A DNA stretch of 64,000 nt from Mycolicibacterium arenosum (GCF_024320865.1 NZ_JANDBD010000003.1:310001-374000); one strand, 5' to 3'. Positions 1 through 9,069 are shown, numbered from the stretch's first letter. Notes: generated by a model not told the origin, from the sequence alone. Numbers and translations: made by a program.

Positions 1-1
1 C

Positions 2-1609
2 AACGCCATCGAGGTCGGCGACGACAGCGTGCTCTCCAACCTCAGCCGCACCCGCGCGCGTGCGGTGATGTCGACGCTCCTGTCCGCGGAGTGCGTGGGC
101 GTCGCCCGCTGGGCCACCACCACCGCGGCCGAGTACGCGAAGATCCGCGAGCAGTTCGGTCGGCCGATCGGCCAGTTCCAGGCGATCAAGCACAAGTGCG
201 CCAACATGATCGCCGAGACCGAGCGTGCGACGGCAGCCGTGTGGGATGCGGCGCGCGCCCTCGACGAGGACCCCGCGGACAGCAACTTCGAGTTCGCCGC
301 GGCGGTCGCCGCCACCCTCGCTCCCGCCGCCGCACAGCACACCGCACAGGACTGCATCCAGGTGCACGGCGGCATCGGGTTCACGTGGGAGCACGACACC
401 AACGTGTACTACCGGCGGGCCATCGTGCTCGCGGCCTGCTTCGGCCGTGCGGCCGACTACCCACAGCAGGTGGTCGACGTCGCCACGTCCACCGGCATGC
501 GCCCGATCAACATCGACCTCGACCCCGACACCGAGAAGCTCCGCGAGCAGATCCGCGCGGAAGTGGCGGCGCTGAAGGCGATTCCGAGCGACGAGCGCGT
601 CACCGCCATCGCCGAGGGCGGCTGGGTGACGCCGCACCTGCCGAAGCCCTGGGGTCGGGCCGCGGCGCCGATCGAGCAGATCATCATCGCCCAGGAGTTC
701 GCGACCGGGCGGGTGAAGCGACCGCAGATGGGCATCGCGGCGTGGATCATCCCGTCGATCGTGGCGTACGGCACCGACGAGCAGCAGCAGCGCTTCCTGC
801 CGCCGACGTTCCGCGGCGAGATGATCTGGTGCCAGCTGTTCTCCGAGCCGGGTGCGGGTTCCGATCTAGCGAGCCTGACGACGAAGGCCACCAAGGTCGA
901 CGGCGGCTGGCGCATCACCGGGCAGAAGATCTGGACCACCGGCGCGCAGTTCTCCCAGTGGGGTGCGTTGCTCGCCCGGACGGACTCGAGCGCGCCCAAG
1001 CATCAGGGCATCACGTACTTCCTGCTCGACATGGAATCCGAAGGCGTCGAGGTGAAGCCGCTGCGGGAGCTCACCGGCAACGCGATGTTCAACACCGTCT
1101 TCATCGACGACGTGTTCGTGCCCGACGACATGGTGCTCGGTGAGGTCAACCGCGGCTGGGAGGTCAGCCGCAACACGCTGACCAACGAGCGCGTGTCGAT
1201 CGGCAGCAGTGAGCCGCCGTTCCTCGCCAGCCTCGACCAGTTCGTGGAGTTCCTCTCCACGGGCCAGTTCGACCAGATCGAGCAGCACGACGCGGGCAAG
1301 CTGATCGCCGAGGGCCACGCCGCGAAGCTGCTGAACATGCGCTCCACGCTGCTGACGCTGGCCGGCGGTGATCCGATGCCGGCCGCGGCGATCAGCAAGC
1401 TGCTGTCGATGAAGACCGGCCAGGGCTACGCCGAGTTCGGTGTCTCGTCGTTCGGCACCGACGCCGCGATCGGCGACCAGGGCGAGTTGTCGGGCAAGTG
1501 GTCGGAGTACCTGCTCGCCGGCCGTGCCACCACGATCTACGGCGGCACGTCCGAAGTGCAGCTCAACATCATCGCCGAGCGTCTGCTCGGACTGCCGCGG
1601 GATCCGTAA
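2..1609 (+). CDS. fadE6: Fused acyl-CoA dehydrogenase, FadE6-type, 5' partial
   Basis: The frame is open from base 2, so the true start lies upstream. The visible part contains the C-terminal half of a first acyl-CoA dehydrogenase unit (QFGRPIGQFQAIKH, then QVHGGIGFTWEHD) followed by a complete second unit with the flavin and substrate motifs LFSEPGAGSDLASL, WTTGAQ and, near the end, IYGGTSEVQLNIIAERLLG. Two-unit FadE proteins of about 700-730 residues (FadE6, FadE34) are known in mycobacteria and oxidise acyl-CoA at the alpha-beta bond with FAD. I chose FadE6 because fadD2 and a Rv0269c-type polymerase follow in the same relative orientations as in M. tuberculosis. The actual substrate is unknown. 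The last 41 bases overlap the convergent MarR gene. Confidence 0.85.
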   Translation, partial: NAIEVGDDSVLSNLSRTRARAVMSTLLSAECVGVARWATTTAAEYAKIREQFGRPIGQFQAIKHKCANMIAETERATAAVWDAARALDEDPADSNFEFAAAVAATLAPAAAQHTAQDCIQVHGGIGFTWEHDTNVYYRRAIVLAACFGRAADYPQQVVDVATSTGMRPINIDLDPDTEKLREQIRAEVAALKAIPSDERVTAIAEGGWVTPHLPKPWGRAAAPIEQIIIAQEFATGRVKRPQMGIAAWIIPSIVAYGTDEQQQRFLPPTFRGEMIWCQLFSEPGAGSDLASLTTKATKVDGGWRITGQKIWTTGAQFSQWGALLARTDSSAPKHQGITYFLLDMESEGVEVKPLRELTGNAMFNTVFIDDVFVPDDMVLGEVNRGWEVSRNTLTNERVSIGSSEPPFLASLDQFVEFLSTGQFDQIEQHDAGKLIAEGHAAKLLNMRSTLLTLAGGDPMPAAAISKLLSMKTGQGYAEFGVSSFGTDAAIGDQGELSGKWSEYLLAGRATTIYGGTSEVQLNIIAERLLGLPRDP

Positions 1610-2087
1610 GGCGCACAACGTCTTCTGCCGGGTGGCCGGCCCATTGGCCGTCGGCCTCACCGACGGCCCTTTGGAGGAGGGCGTGCAGCGTCCCCCGCTG
1701 ATAGTCATCGAGTGACGAGAGCACGCGTCGCTCGACGGTGATCAGGACGTCCTCGACGGCGTCCAGCTTCTCGCGTCCCGCCTGCGTCAACGCCACGGTG
1801 TGCCGCCGCCTGTCCTCGGGTGACCGGTGCCGCTCGACCAGACCGTCGGATTCGAGTTCGTTCAGCAATCCGACCACGTTGGTCGGATCGATGCTCAACA
1901 GCTGCGCAAGCTCGGCTTGCGGTCGCGCGCCGAGACCACGCAGCAGCGTCAACGCAATGAGGTGCCGCGCTCGCAGGCCGAAGCGCTCGAGTTCAGCCTC
2001 CGATTCGGTGCGGAGTCGCCGAGCCAGATGATCGATCAACGGCCCCGACAGGTGCCGACCCGTGGAGACGATCGGCAGCTCAACCAT
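1569..2087 (-). CDS. MarR-family transcriptional regulator
   Basis: A 172-residue winged-helix protein. The helix-turn-helix is at about residues 56-83 (AELAQLLSIDPTNVVGLLNEL) and the wing at 84-100 (ERHRSPEDRRRHTVALT), which is the typical MarR DRR wing. I start at the ATG at 2087 because a longer reading from 2147 would run through a perfect inverted repeat that looks like its operator. It is divergent from the azoreductase gene with 81 bases between starts, so it probably represses that gene and itself, in the manner of MarR-type regulators of quinone or electrophile stress. Its 3' end overlaps fadE6 by 41 bases on the opposite strand, suggesting the gene was inserted right at the fadE6 terminus. 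Confidence 0.85.
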   Translation of the reverse strand: MVELPIVSTGRHLSGPLIDHLARRLRTESEAELERFGLRARHLIALTLLRGLGARPQAELAQLLSIDPTNVVGLLNELESDGLVERHRSPEDRRRHTVALTQAGREKLDAVEDVLITVERRVLSSLDDYQRGTLHALLQRAVGEADGQWAGHPAEDVVRLTDPAAVRADARR

Positions 2088-2132
2088 TCCCACATCGTAG
2101 GGAATGAATCGACTGTCTACGTGTTGGATATA

Positions 2133-2149
2133 GTTTGTACTACACAAAC
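2133..2149. promoter_or_regulatory. Candidate MarR operator (inverted repeat)
   Basis: GTTTGT-ACTAC-ACAAAC, 6-base arms, perfect, lying 20 bases before the azoreductase start and 46 bases before the chosen MarR start. MarR proteins bind such short palindromes in shared divergent promoters. Function is inferred from position and symmetry only. Confidence 0.6.
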
Positions 2150-2168
2150 CATTAACTAAGGATCAGTC

Positions 2169-2813
2169 ATGGCCCACCTTCTCCACATCGACACGTCAAT
2201 CCAGGGCGACCAGTCGGTCAGCCGCCGACTCACCGCGAGGGCCGCGGATCGGTGGCGCGCCGCGCATCCCGACGGAACGGTGACCTACCGAGATTTCGCC
2301 GTCGATCCCATTCCGCACCTCGACGCCGAGGGTGGACTGGCGCTGATGATCCCGCCCGCCGAGCACACCCCGGCCCAAGCGGCCACCTACGCCCGCAGCG
2401 TGGAACTGATCGGCGAGGTCACGCACGCCGACGTCCTCCTGCTCGGGCTGCCGCTGTACAACTTCGGGCCGCCCAGCACGGTCAAGGCCTGGGTGGATCA
2501 CCTCGTCGCGGCGGGACTGTCATTCGATCCGCAGTCGGGCAACGGACACCTCGGTGGCACCCAGTTCGTCGTATTGGCCTCGCGCGGAGGGGGTTACGGA
2601 CCCGGTACGCCTCGCGACGGCTGGGATCACGCCGAAACCTGGCTACCGCACGGCGTGTCGATGACGGGCCTGGAACCGCGGTTCATCACCGCGGAGTTGA
2701 CGCTGGCCGACCGGAACCCGGCGATGGCCGAGCTCCGCCCGCTGGCGGACCAGAGCCTCGCCGATGCGGAGGCGGCAATCGACGGGCTGTGGGCGAGAAC
2801 AACGGTCGGGTAG
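2169..2813 (+). CDS. FMN-dependent NADH:quinone oxidoreductase / azoreductase
   Basis: A 214-residue flavodoxin-fold protein of the AzoR family, which reduces quinones and azo compounds with NADH and FMN in the cytoplasm. The N-terminal phosphate loop for FMN is at residues 8-18 (DTSIQGDQSVS). The family-typical FMN-contact segment PLYNFGPPSTVKAWVD is at 95-110, and a glycine-rich loop ASRGGGYG at 137-144. Length matches the family. An AAGGA ribosome-binding site lies at 2158-2162. The divergent MarR gene and the palindrome between them suggest induction by electrophilic or quinone-like compounds. Substrate identity cannot be read from sequence. Confidence 0.85.
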   Translation: MAHLLHIDTSIQGDQSVSRRLTARAADRWRAAHPDGTVTYRDFAVDPIPHLDAEGGLALMIPPAEHTPAQAATYARSVELIGEVTHADVLLLGLPLYNFGPPSTVKAWVDHLVAAGLSFDPQSGNGHLGGTQFVVLASRGGGYGPGTPRDGWDHAETWLPHGVSMTGLEPRFITAELTLADRNPAMAELRPLADQSLADAEAAIDGLWARTTVG

Positions 2814-2867
2814 ACCGCCAGTCGGTCCGGTGGATCCCGCACAGCCCGGCGTGACACTCTTATCCGG

Positions 2868-3788
2868 ATGAGCGCCGAAGTCACGCTGCGTCAGTTGCGG
2901 TACTTCGCCGTGCTCGGAGAGGAACTCAACTACCGGCGCGCCGCCGAACGGCTGTTCATCACGCAGCCCGCGCTCTCGACGGCCATCAAGCAGCTCGAGC
3001 ACACCTTCGGCGTGCAGCTCTTCACCCGAAACACCCGTGAGGTGTCGCTGACCGACCTCGGTGCGGCGTGGCTGCCGCAAGTGCGGCAGGCGCTCGCCGG
3101 TGTCGACGCCGTCGTGGACAACCTCGTCATGTTGTCGGGCACTCGGCAGGGCGTGGTGCGGCTCGGTTACCTGATCGGGACGGGCGCCGATCTGCTGTTC
3201 CGATTGGTTCGGCACTTCGAGGCCGCGTACCAGGACGTCACCGTCGAGCCGATCGAGTTCGACTTCGGCGACCCCACAGCGGGTTTGGCGAGCGGGACCA
3301 CCGAGGTGGCGATCATCCGGCCGCCCGTCGACCTACCGGATCACCGGCTCATCATGCTCGATTCCGAATCATGGGTGGCGTGTCTGCCGCGCGATCACCG
3401 ACTGGCGCATCGGACGGAGGTCGCAGTCGCCGAACTACTCGACGACCCCATCGTGTGCGCACCGCTGACCGCGGGCACCTGGCGCGACTACTGGATGGCG
3501 ATGGACGTGCGCGGTAACCGCCCACCGACCATCGCCGCCGTCGCGGCGACCTACGAAGCCGAGACCACGTCCATCGCGCGCGGTCTCGGCATCAGTTTCA
3601 CGTCGTCTTCGGTGGCTCGGTTCTACGACCGGCCCGGCATCGTTTACGTGCCGATAACAGATCGGCCGCCGAGCTACACCGCACTGGCGTGGAACCCCAC
3701 CGTGCTGACTCCACAAGCGGAAGCCCTGGTCAGCCACGTCCAAGAACACTGGAACTTCGGTGATCAGCCCCCTGCCGACGCAGACTGA
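2868..3788 (+). CDS. LysR-family transcriptional regulator
   Basis: A 306-residue LysR regulator. The N-terminal winged helix covers about residues 7-65 (LRQLRYFAVLGEELNYRRAAERL, then ITQPALSTAIKQLE), followed by a periplasmic-binding-like effector domain. It lies between the azoreductase and the permease-transaminase pair, all on the plus strand. The 105-base gap before the permease is the likely target region, since LysR proteins often control a neighbouring transport or catabolic operon. The effector is unknown, possibly an amine or amino acid given its neighbours (inference). Confidence 0.85.
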   Translation: MSAEVTLRQLRYFAVLGEELNYRRAAERLFITQPALSTAIKQLEHTFGVQLFTRNTREVSLTDLGAAWLPQVRQALAGVDAVVDNLVMLSGTRQGVVRLGYLIGTGADLLFRLVRHFEAAYQDVTVEPIEFDFGDPTAGLASGTTEVAIIRPPVDLPDHRLIMLDSESWVACLPRDHRLAHRTEVAVAELLDDPIVCAPLTAGTWRDYWMAMDVRGNRPPTIAAVAATYEAETTSIARGLGISFTSSSVARFYDRPGIVYVPITDRPPSYTALAWNPTVLTPQAEALVSHVQEHWNFGDQPPADAD

Positions 3789-3893
3789 TAAACGGACGTT
3801 ATGAGCAGATCAAAACATTGAACTTCCGGTGAACGCCAGCCGGGGCTTGTCTGTCATCAGTCGCTATCCCACCGGATTGACTTTGGAGTCCTC

Positions 3894-5393
3894 ATGACCG
3901 ACACCCCCGTCCGCCCCACCGATTCTCCACCGCCGACCCTCAACGCCGAGGACGCCAAGCTCGAGCAGTTCGGCTACACGCAGAAACTCGACCGCTCCGT
4001 CGGCCGGATGGCGTCCTTCGCCATCGGGTTCGCGACGATCAGCGCGACGACCGCCGTCTTCACCGGCTTCGGCGCGGGGTACTTCACCGCAGGCGCCCCG
4101 TTCGTCTGGACCCTGCTGCTCGCCGCCGCGGTGTTCCTCATCTGGGTCGTCATCGCCGCCGACCTCACTGCGAAGATCCCGCTGGCCGGTTACGCGTACC
4201 AGTGGACCAGCCGCATCCACGGCTCCAACCTCGCCTGGTTCACCGGAGTGATGGCCCTGGGCGGCTGGATCTGCGGCATGACAGGCGTCGGATTCATCCT
4301 CTCCGGCTATCTCGGGGGACTTTTCGGCTTCGCCATGACCCAGACCACGCAGATCCTCGTCGCCATCGCCGTGATGGCCGTCTGCATGCTCGTCAACCTC
4401 TACGGCGTGCGGTTCGCGACGATGGTCAACAACATCGGCGTCAGCCTGGAGTTCGTCATCACCATCGGCGCCACGATCCTGGTTGCGATCGTGGCCTTCT
4501 CCTCGCCGGACAATCACCAACCGTTCTCGGTGTTGTTCACCGGCGGGACCTCCGAAGGCAGCACACCCTACGTGCTGGCGTGGTTGGCCGCCTCCCTGGG
4601 ACCGTTCTTCGGCTTGATCGGGGTGGAGGCCAGCGCCGACGTCGCCGAGGAGACCATGAACGCTCGGCACGTCATCCCACGGACGATGTTCTACGCCCTG
4701 ACCGCCTCCATCGTCATCGAGTTCCTCATGTACGTCGTTTACGTGCTGGCTATCAAGGACGCCGCAGCCGTCGAAGCCAACGGCGCCGCTCCCATCGAGG
4801 AGATCATCACCCAGCAACTCGGACCCGTGGTCACGAAAATCGTTGTCGCGGTGGCGCTCACAAACGTGATGGCATGCATCCTGGCCAACATCCTGGTCGC
4901 GACGCGGTTGACCTACTCGATGGCCCGCGACAACATGCTGCCGTTCTCCAACGTGTGGCGACACGTGTCCCCGAGCAACCGCACGCCCACCTACGCCGTG
5001 CTCGGACTGTTCGGCTTCTCCACGCTGCTGCTTCTATTGGCCCTCGTCAGCGAGAAGGCGTTCTTCCTCATTCTCGGCCTGTCGGCACTGGCGGTCTTCG
5101 CCACCTACGTGCTGCAGACCGTCGCGCTGATCATCGGACACCGCCGAGGTTCCATCCCCGCCGCCGAACCGGGCACGTTCGATCTGGGCCGGGCTCGCAT
5201 GCCGATCTACATCGTCGGGCTCATCGCGTTCTCCCTCGTGTGTGCGGCGCTGCTCTTCCTGCCGCAGTTCGCAGGCAACAAGTGGGTGTTCCTCGGCCTC
5301 GTCGCCCTTGCCGGCCTCTGGGCGGTCACCGGGCTGCGCAAGCGGTTGGCCAACGGCGAGGCGGGACCCGACTTCGCCAAGAACCATCTCTGA
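3894..5393 (+). CDS. APC-superfamily amino acid/amine permease
   Basis: A 499-residue integral membrane protein with about 12 hydrophobic segments. The first begins near residue 45 (FAIGFATISATTAVF), with the APC-typical glycine-rich TM1, and the cytoplasmic loop motif GVEASADVAEETMNARHVIPR follows the middle helices. That motif is characteristic of amino acid/polyamine/organocation permeases that exchange or symport amino acids and amines. A GGAG site precedes the ATG. The gene ends 31 bases before the amine transaminase, so the two are probably co-transcribed and the permease likely imports the amine or amino donor. Exact substrate unknown. Confidence 0.85.
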   Translation: MTDTPVRPTDSPPPTLNAEDAKLEQFGYTQKLDRSVGRMASFAIGFATISATTAVFTGFGAGYFTAGAPFVWTLLLAAAVFLIWVVIAADLTAKIPLAGYAYQWTSRIHGSNLAWFTGVMALGGWICGMTGVGFILSGYLGGLFGFAMTQTTQILVAIAVMAVCMLVNLYGVRFATMVNNIGVSLEFVITIGATILVAIVAFSSPDNHQPFSVLFTGGTSEGSTPYVLAWLAASLGPFFGLIGVEASADVAEETMNARHVIPRTMFYALTASIVIEFLMYVVYVLAIKDAAAVEANGAAPIEEIITQQLGPVVTKIVVAVALTNVMACILANILVATRLTYSMARDNMLPFSNVWRHVSPSNRTPTYAVLGLFGFSTLLLLLALVSEKAFFLILGLSALAVFATYVLQTVALIIGHRRGSIPAAEPGTFDLGRARMPIYIVGLIAFSLVCAALLFLPQFAGNKWVFLGLVALAGLWAVTGLRKRLANGEAGPDFAKNHL

Positions 5394-5424
5394 ACCTGAA
5401 TCACCTGAAAGGGCAACACCTCTC

Positions 5425-6444
5425 ATGACCATCACCCCGACACTCGGAACCTCCAACCTGGTCGCCGTCGAACCCGGCGCCATCCGGGAGGACACCCCAC
5501 CCGGCTCGGTGATCCAGTACAGCGACTACGAACTCGACACGACCAGTCCGTTCGCGGGTGGCGTGGCGTGGATCGAGGGCGAGTACATGCCCGCCGAGGA
5601 AGCCAAGATCTCGATCTTCGACACCGGCTTCGGGCACTCCGACCTGACCTACACGGTCGCACACGTGTGGCACGGCAACGTCTTCCGGCTCGGCGACCAC
5701 CTGGACCGACTGCTCGACGGCGCCGCCAAGCTGCGCCTCGACGCAGGCATGTCCAAAGCCGAACTCGCCGAGATCACCAAGAAGTGCATCTCCATGTCGC
5801 AGCTTCGCGAATCGTTCGTCAACCTGACCGTCACCCGCGGGTACGGGAAGAAGAAGGGCGAGAAGGACTTATCCAAGCTCACCCACCAGGTGTACATCTA
5901 CGCGATTCCGTACCTGTGGGCCTTCCCGCCCGCCGAGCAGATCTTCGGCACCACGGCGATCGTCCCGCGCCACGTGCGCCGGGCCGGCCGCAACACCGTC
6001 GACCCGACGATCAAGAACTACCAGTGGGGCGACCTCACCGCGGCCAGCTTCGAAGCCAAGGACCGAGGCGCACGCACCGCGATCCTTCTCGACTCCGACA
6101 GCTGCGTCGCCGAAGGCCCCGGCTTCAACGTGTGCATCGTCAAGGACGGCAAGCTGGCGTCGCCGTCGCGAAACGCGTTGCCGGGCATCACCCGGAAGAC
6201 GGTGTTCGAGATCGCCGACGCCATGGGAATCGAAGCCACCCTGCGCGACGTCACCAGCCACGAACTCTACGAAGCCGATGAGTTGATGGCGGTCACCACC
6301 GCGGGCGGCGTCACCCCGATCAACTCACTCGACGGTGAGGCGATCGGGAACGGCGAGCCCGGCCCGATGACCGTCGCCATCCGCGACCGCTTCTGGGCGC
6401 TGATGGACGAGCCGGGTCCCTTGATCGAGGCGATTCAGTACTGA
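5425..6444 (+). CDS. (R)-selective amine transaminase (fold-type IV PLP enzyme)
   Basis: A 339-residue class IV aminotransferase. The Schiff-base lysine is K197 in DPTIKNYQWGDL; E230 (VAEGPGFN) and TTAGGV at 291-296 bind the cofactor. The N-terminal region QYSDYELD...AGGVAWIEGEY and FGHSDLTYTVAHVWHG at 69-84 are features of the (R)-amine transaminase subgroup rather than branched-chain or D-amino acid aminotransferases. The sequence closely resembles, from memory, the (R)-transaminase described from Mycobacterium vanbaalenii. It transfers an amino group from (R)-configured amines to a keto acid; the physiological substrate is not known. The start at 5425 is 12 bases after AAAGGG. It sits 31 bases behind an APC permease, which suggests an amine uptake and deamination unit. 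Confidence 0.88.
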   Translation: MTITPTLGTSNLVAVEPGAIREDTPPGSVIQYSDYELDTTSPFAGGVAWIEGEYMPAEEAKISIFDTGFGHSDLTYTVAHVWHGNVFRLGDHLDRLLDGAAKLRLDAGMSKAELAEITKKCISMSQLRESFVNLTVTRGYGKKKGEKDLSKLTHQVYIYAIPYLWAFPPAEQIFGTTAIVPRHVRRAGRNTVDPTIKNYQWGDLTAASFEAKDRGARTAILLDSDSCVAEGPGFNVCIVKDGKLASPSRNALPGITRKTVFEIADAMGIEATLRDVTSHELYEADELMAVTTAGGVTPINSLDGEAIGNGEPGPMTVAIRDRFWALMDEPGPLIEAIQY

Positions 6445-6445
6445 C

Positions 6446-7237
6446 CTACGGCAGGATCGAGTCGACGTATCCCCCGTCGACGCGCAGGGCACCGCCCGTC
6501 GTCGCCGATGCCAGTGGCGAGGCCAGGTAGGTCACCATGTTGGCGATCTCCTCGGGCTCGATCAGCCTCTGCAGCAACGACTGCGGGCGGTGCTTGCGCA
6601 TGAACTCGCGCTGCGCCTCGTCCCACGGCAGATCCTTGTCGACAAGCTGGTAGACGAAGTCCTCGACGCCTTCGGTGTGAGTCGGCCCGGCGATCACCGA
6701 GTTCACCGTCACGCCCGTGCCCGCCGCGTCCTTGGCGAAGCCGCGCGACACCGCCAGCAGCGCGGTCTTGGAGACGCCGTAGTGGATCATCTCCGCGGGC
6801 GTCACGATGGCCGAGTCACTCGCGATCTGAATGGCCCTGCCCCAGCCGCGTTCGACCATGCCCGGCAGGTAGGTCCGGATCAGGCGCACCGCGGCGAGCA
6901 CGTTCACCTCGAAGTAGGTGCGCCACTGCTCGTCGGTGATGTCGCCGGCCGGCACCGCTTCGAAGATGCCGAGATTGTTCACCAGCACGTCGACGCGGGG
7001 CACTTGGCTCAACAGTTCATCGACACCCTCCGCGCTTGCCACGTCGACAGGCACTCCGACCACGTCGGCACCGGTCGCCTTGCGGATCTGCGCGACCGCG
7101 GTGTCGACGCGATCGGCGGAGCGGCCGTTGACGACGACCTTCGCGCCGGCGTCGGCCAGCCCCTTGGCGATGGCGAAGCCGATGCCCTGCGTCGAGCCGG
7201 TGACGAGTGCGGTCTTACCCGAGAGATCGATGTTCAC
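6446..7237 (-). CDS. Short-chain dehydrogenase/reductase
   Basis: A 263-residue classical SDR. The NAD(P)-binding glycine motif is TGSTQGIG at residues 13-20, VNNLG lies at 86-90, and the catalytic set N112, S140, Y153 and K157 (YGVSK) is complete. It is convergent with the transaminase, with one base between the stops, and 29 bases downstream of fadD2 on the same strand. It could oxidise or reduce a product of the transaminase branch or act on an acyl intermediate with FadD2. Neither can be decided from sequence. Confidence 0.85.
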   Translation of the reverse strand: MNIDLSGKTALVTGSTQGIGFAIAKGLADAGAKVVVNGRSADRVDTAVAQIRKATGADVVGVPVDVASAEGVDELLSQVPRVDVLVNNLGIFEAVPAGDITDEQWRTYFEVNVLAAVRLIRTYLPGMVERGWGRAIQIASDSAIVTPAEMIHYGVSKTALLAVSRGFAKDAAGTGVTVNSVIAGPTHTEGVEDFVYQLVDKDLPWDEAQREFMRKHRPQSLLQRLIEPEEIANMVTYLASPLASATTGGALRVDGGYVDSILP

Positions 7238-7266
7238 GGGTTCTGACTACCACCCGTGCGCCGAAA

Positions 7267-8997
7267 CTATTCCGACTCGGCCTTCTCGTCGGGCTCGACC
7301 TTCTCGCCCTTCACCTCGGCCGTCTGGCCGTCGACCTCGTGCTTGGCGAGCTCGCGCTTGAGGATCTTGCCGGTGGGGTTACGCGGCAGTTCGTCGATGA
7401 AGATGACCTCACGCGGCACCTTGTACCTGGCGAGGTTGTCCTTGACGTAGGACTTGATGGTGTCCTCGTCGACGGTCGCGCCGTCGGCCTTGACGACGAA
7501 GGCGCGCAGCCGGTGGCCCCACTCCTTGTCCTCGACGCCGAGCGCCGTCGCCTCGATGACCTCGGGATGACCGCTGATGAGGTCCTCGACCTCGGCGGGG
7601 AAGACGTTCTCGCCGCCGCACACGATCATCTCGTCGTCGCGGCCGCTGACGTAGAGCAGACCGTGCTCGTCGAAGTAGCCGACGTCTCCCGACGACATCA
7701 GCCCGTCGATGATCGCCTTGTGGCCGCCGCCGGTGTAGCCCTCGAACGGGAAGGTGTTGCCGACGAAGATGCGGCCGACCTCCCCCTGCGGGACCTCCTT
7801 GCCGTTGTCGTCGAAGAGGCGCACCTTGACGCCCTTGACGACGGGGCCGACGGTGGCCGGGTTCTTCGAGAGGTCCTGCGGGCGCGCGATCGTGGCGAAC
7901 GCGATCTCCGTCGACCCGTACAGGTTGTAGACGACGGGACCGAGGTCCTTCATCGCCCGCGTGGCGAGCTCACCGCCGAGCTGCGACCCGGACACGAAGA
8001 CGATGCGCAGGCTCGACAGGTTCGGCTTCGGACTGGTCTTCTCCAGCTCGTCGAGGATGCGCGACAGCATCACCGGCACCACCACGAGCGCTGTGACGCT
8101 GTGCTTCTCGATGTCCTCGAGCACGTGTGCCGGCTTGAAGCGACGGCGCAGGACGAGTGTCGACCCGAGCATCATCGCGATGGTCGCGTGCAGCAGGCCG
8201 AGCGCGTGGAACATCGGCGCGGGCAGCGACGTCACCTCGCCCGCCTTGAAGGGCACGTGCGACAGCACGCCGCCGATGGGCGCCAGCGACGGCGGGGTGC
8301 TGCGGTTGGCGCCCTTGGGGGTGCCCGTCGTGCCGCTCGTCAGGATGATGATCTTCGCGTGCTTGTCGCTCTTCGGCGGCGGATCGGTTCTGCTGCGCTT
8401 GACCAGGTCCGCGAGCGTCTCGTCGGTGCTCTCCGACGGGCCGTCCTTGTCGGGGTTGGTCGGCAGCGCCCGCAGCTTGCCGAGCGGCGGGTCGGAGGCC
8501 GACACGGCGGCGGAGTACTCGTCGTCGTGGATGATCAGCTTGGCGCCCTCGCGTTCGGACACCTCCTTGATCTGCGGGCCGGAGAACTCGCTGTTGAGCA
8601 GGATGATGCGGGCGCCGGTCCGGGCCGCCGCGTAGAACGCGATCAGGAACCAGCGGTGGTTGCGAATCAGCAGGGCGACGCCGTCACCGTTTCGGACCCC
8701 CAGCGCCAGCAGCCCGTTGGCGGCCGCGTTGATGGCGTCGTTGAGCTCCTTGAACGTGATCTCGCCGTCGTCGTCGATGACGGCCGTGCGATGCGGCGTC
8801 CGGCGTGCGTTGAGCGCCGGGATCATGCCGAACTCGCCCCACTTGCGGATGGCATCAGCCATCACGAGCAGGTTCTGCGGAGGTTCCAGCTTGAACGCGC
8901 CCGCTTCGAACATCTTGCGGGCGTAGTGCAGTTCGGCGGCACCGCGGTCCGCGTATTGCAGGACCTTCGCGGGCAGCAGGTCTGAGACGTTCACCAT
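7267..8997 (-). CDS. fadD2: Fatty acyl-CoA synthetase, FadD2-type
   Basis: A 576-residue AMP-forming acyl-CoA ligase. The ATP-binding signature SGTTGTPKG starts at residue 221, an NLYGSTEIAFATI motif follows, then SGRDDEMIVCGGENVFPAEVED and the C-terminal catalytic lysine in NPTGKILKREL. These enzymes activate fatty acids to acyl-AMP and then acyl-CoA. The start at 8997 is preceded by AGGGTGG. The C-terminus is acidic and lysine-rich. Assignment to FadD2 rests on neighbourhood: in M. tuberculosis fadD2 lies between fadE6 and the Rv0269c polymerase gene, the same relative orientations as here. It may supply acyl-CoA to FadE6. Confidence 0.82.
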   Translation of the reverse strand: MVNVSDLLPAKVLQYADRGAAELHYARKMFEAGAFKLEPPQNLLVMADAIRKWGEFGMIPALNARRTPHRTAVIDDDGEITFKELNDAINAAANGLLALGVRNGDGVALLIRNHRWFLIAFYAAARTGARIILLNSEFSGPQIKEVSEREGAKLIIHDDEYSAAVSASDPPLGKLRALPTNPDKDGPSESTDETLADLVKRSRTDPPPKSDKHAKIIILTSGTTGTPKGANRSTPPSLAPIGGVLSHVPFKAGEVTSLPAPMFHALGLLHATIAMMLGSTLVLRRRFKPAHVLEDIEKHSVTALVVVPVMLSRILDELEKTSPKPNLSSLRIVFVSGSQLGGELATRAMKDLGPVVYNLYGSTEIAFATIARPQDLSKNPATVGPVVKGVKVRLFDDNGKEVPQGEVGRIFVGNTFPFEGYTGGGHKAIIDGLMSSGDVGYFDEHGLLYVSGRDDEMIVCGGENVFPAEVEDLISGHPEVIEATALGVEDKEWGHRLRAFVVKADGATVDEDTIKSYVKDNLARYKVPREVIFIDELPRNPTGKILKRELAKHEVDGQTAEVKGEKVEPDEKAESE

Positions 8998-9039
8998 GTC
9001 GCCCACCCTATGTGACCGGTGTCGAGTCTCGGCCCGGTT

Positions 9040-9069
9040 CACCGACGAGCGCTCGCGCGAGGAGCCGAC
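9040..9069 (-). repeat. Intergenic 30-nt repeat, copy 1
   Basis: The reverse complement of this 30-base stretch matches 18144-18173 at 29 of 30 positions. It contains the 10-base perfect palindrome CGAGCGCTCG. It lies in the divergent gap between fadD2 and the polymerase gene. Two near-identical copies 9 kb apart in noncoding DNA indicate a dispersed intergenic repeat, not chance. Confidence 0.75.

Noticed and set aside
7207..8985. Very long plus-strand reading frame opposite fadD2
   Set aside because: Composition is that of a high-GC shadow frame and fadD2 motifs on the minus strand are complete.
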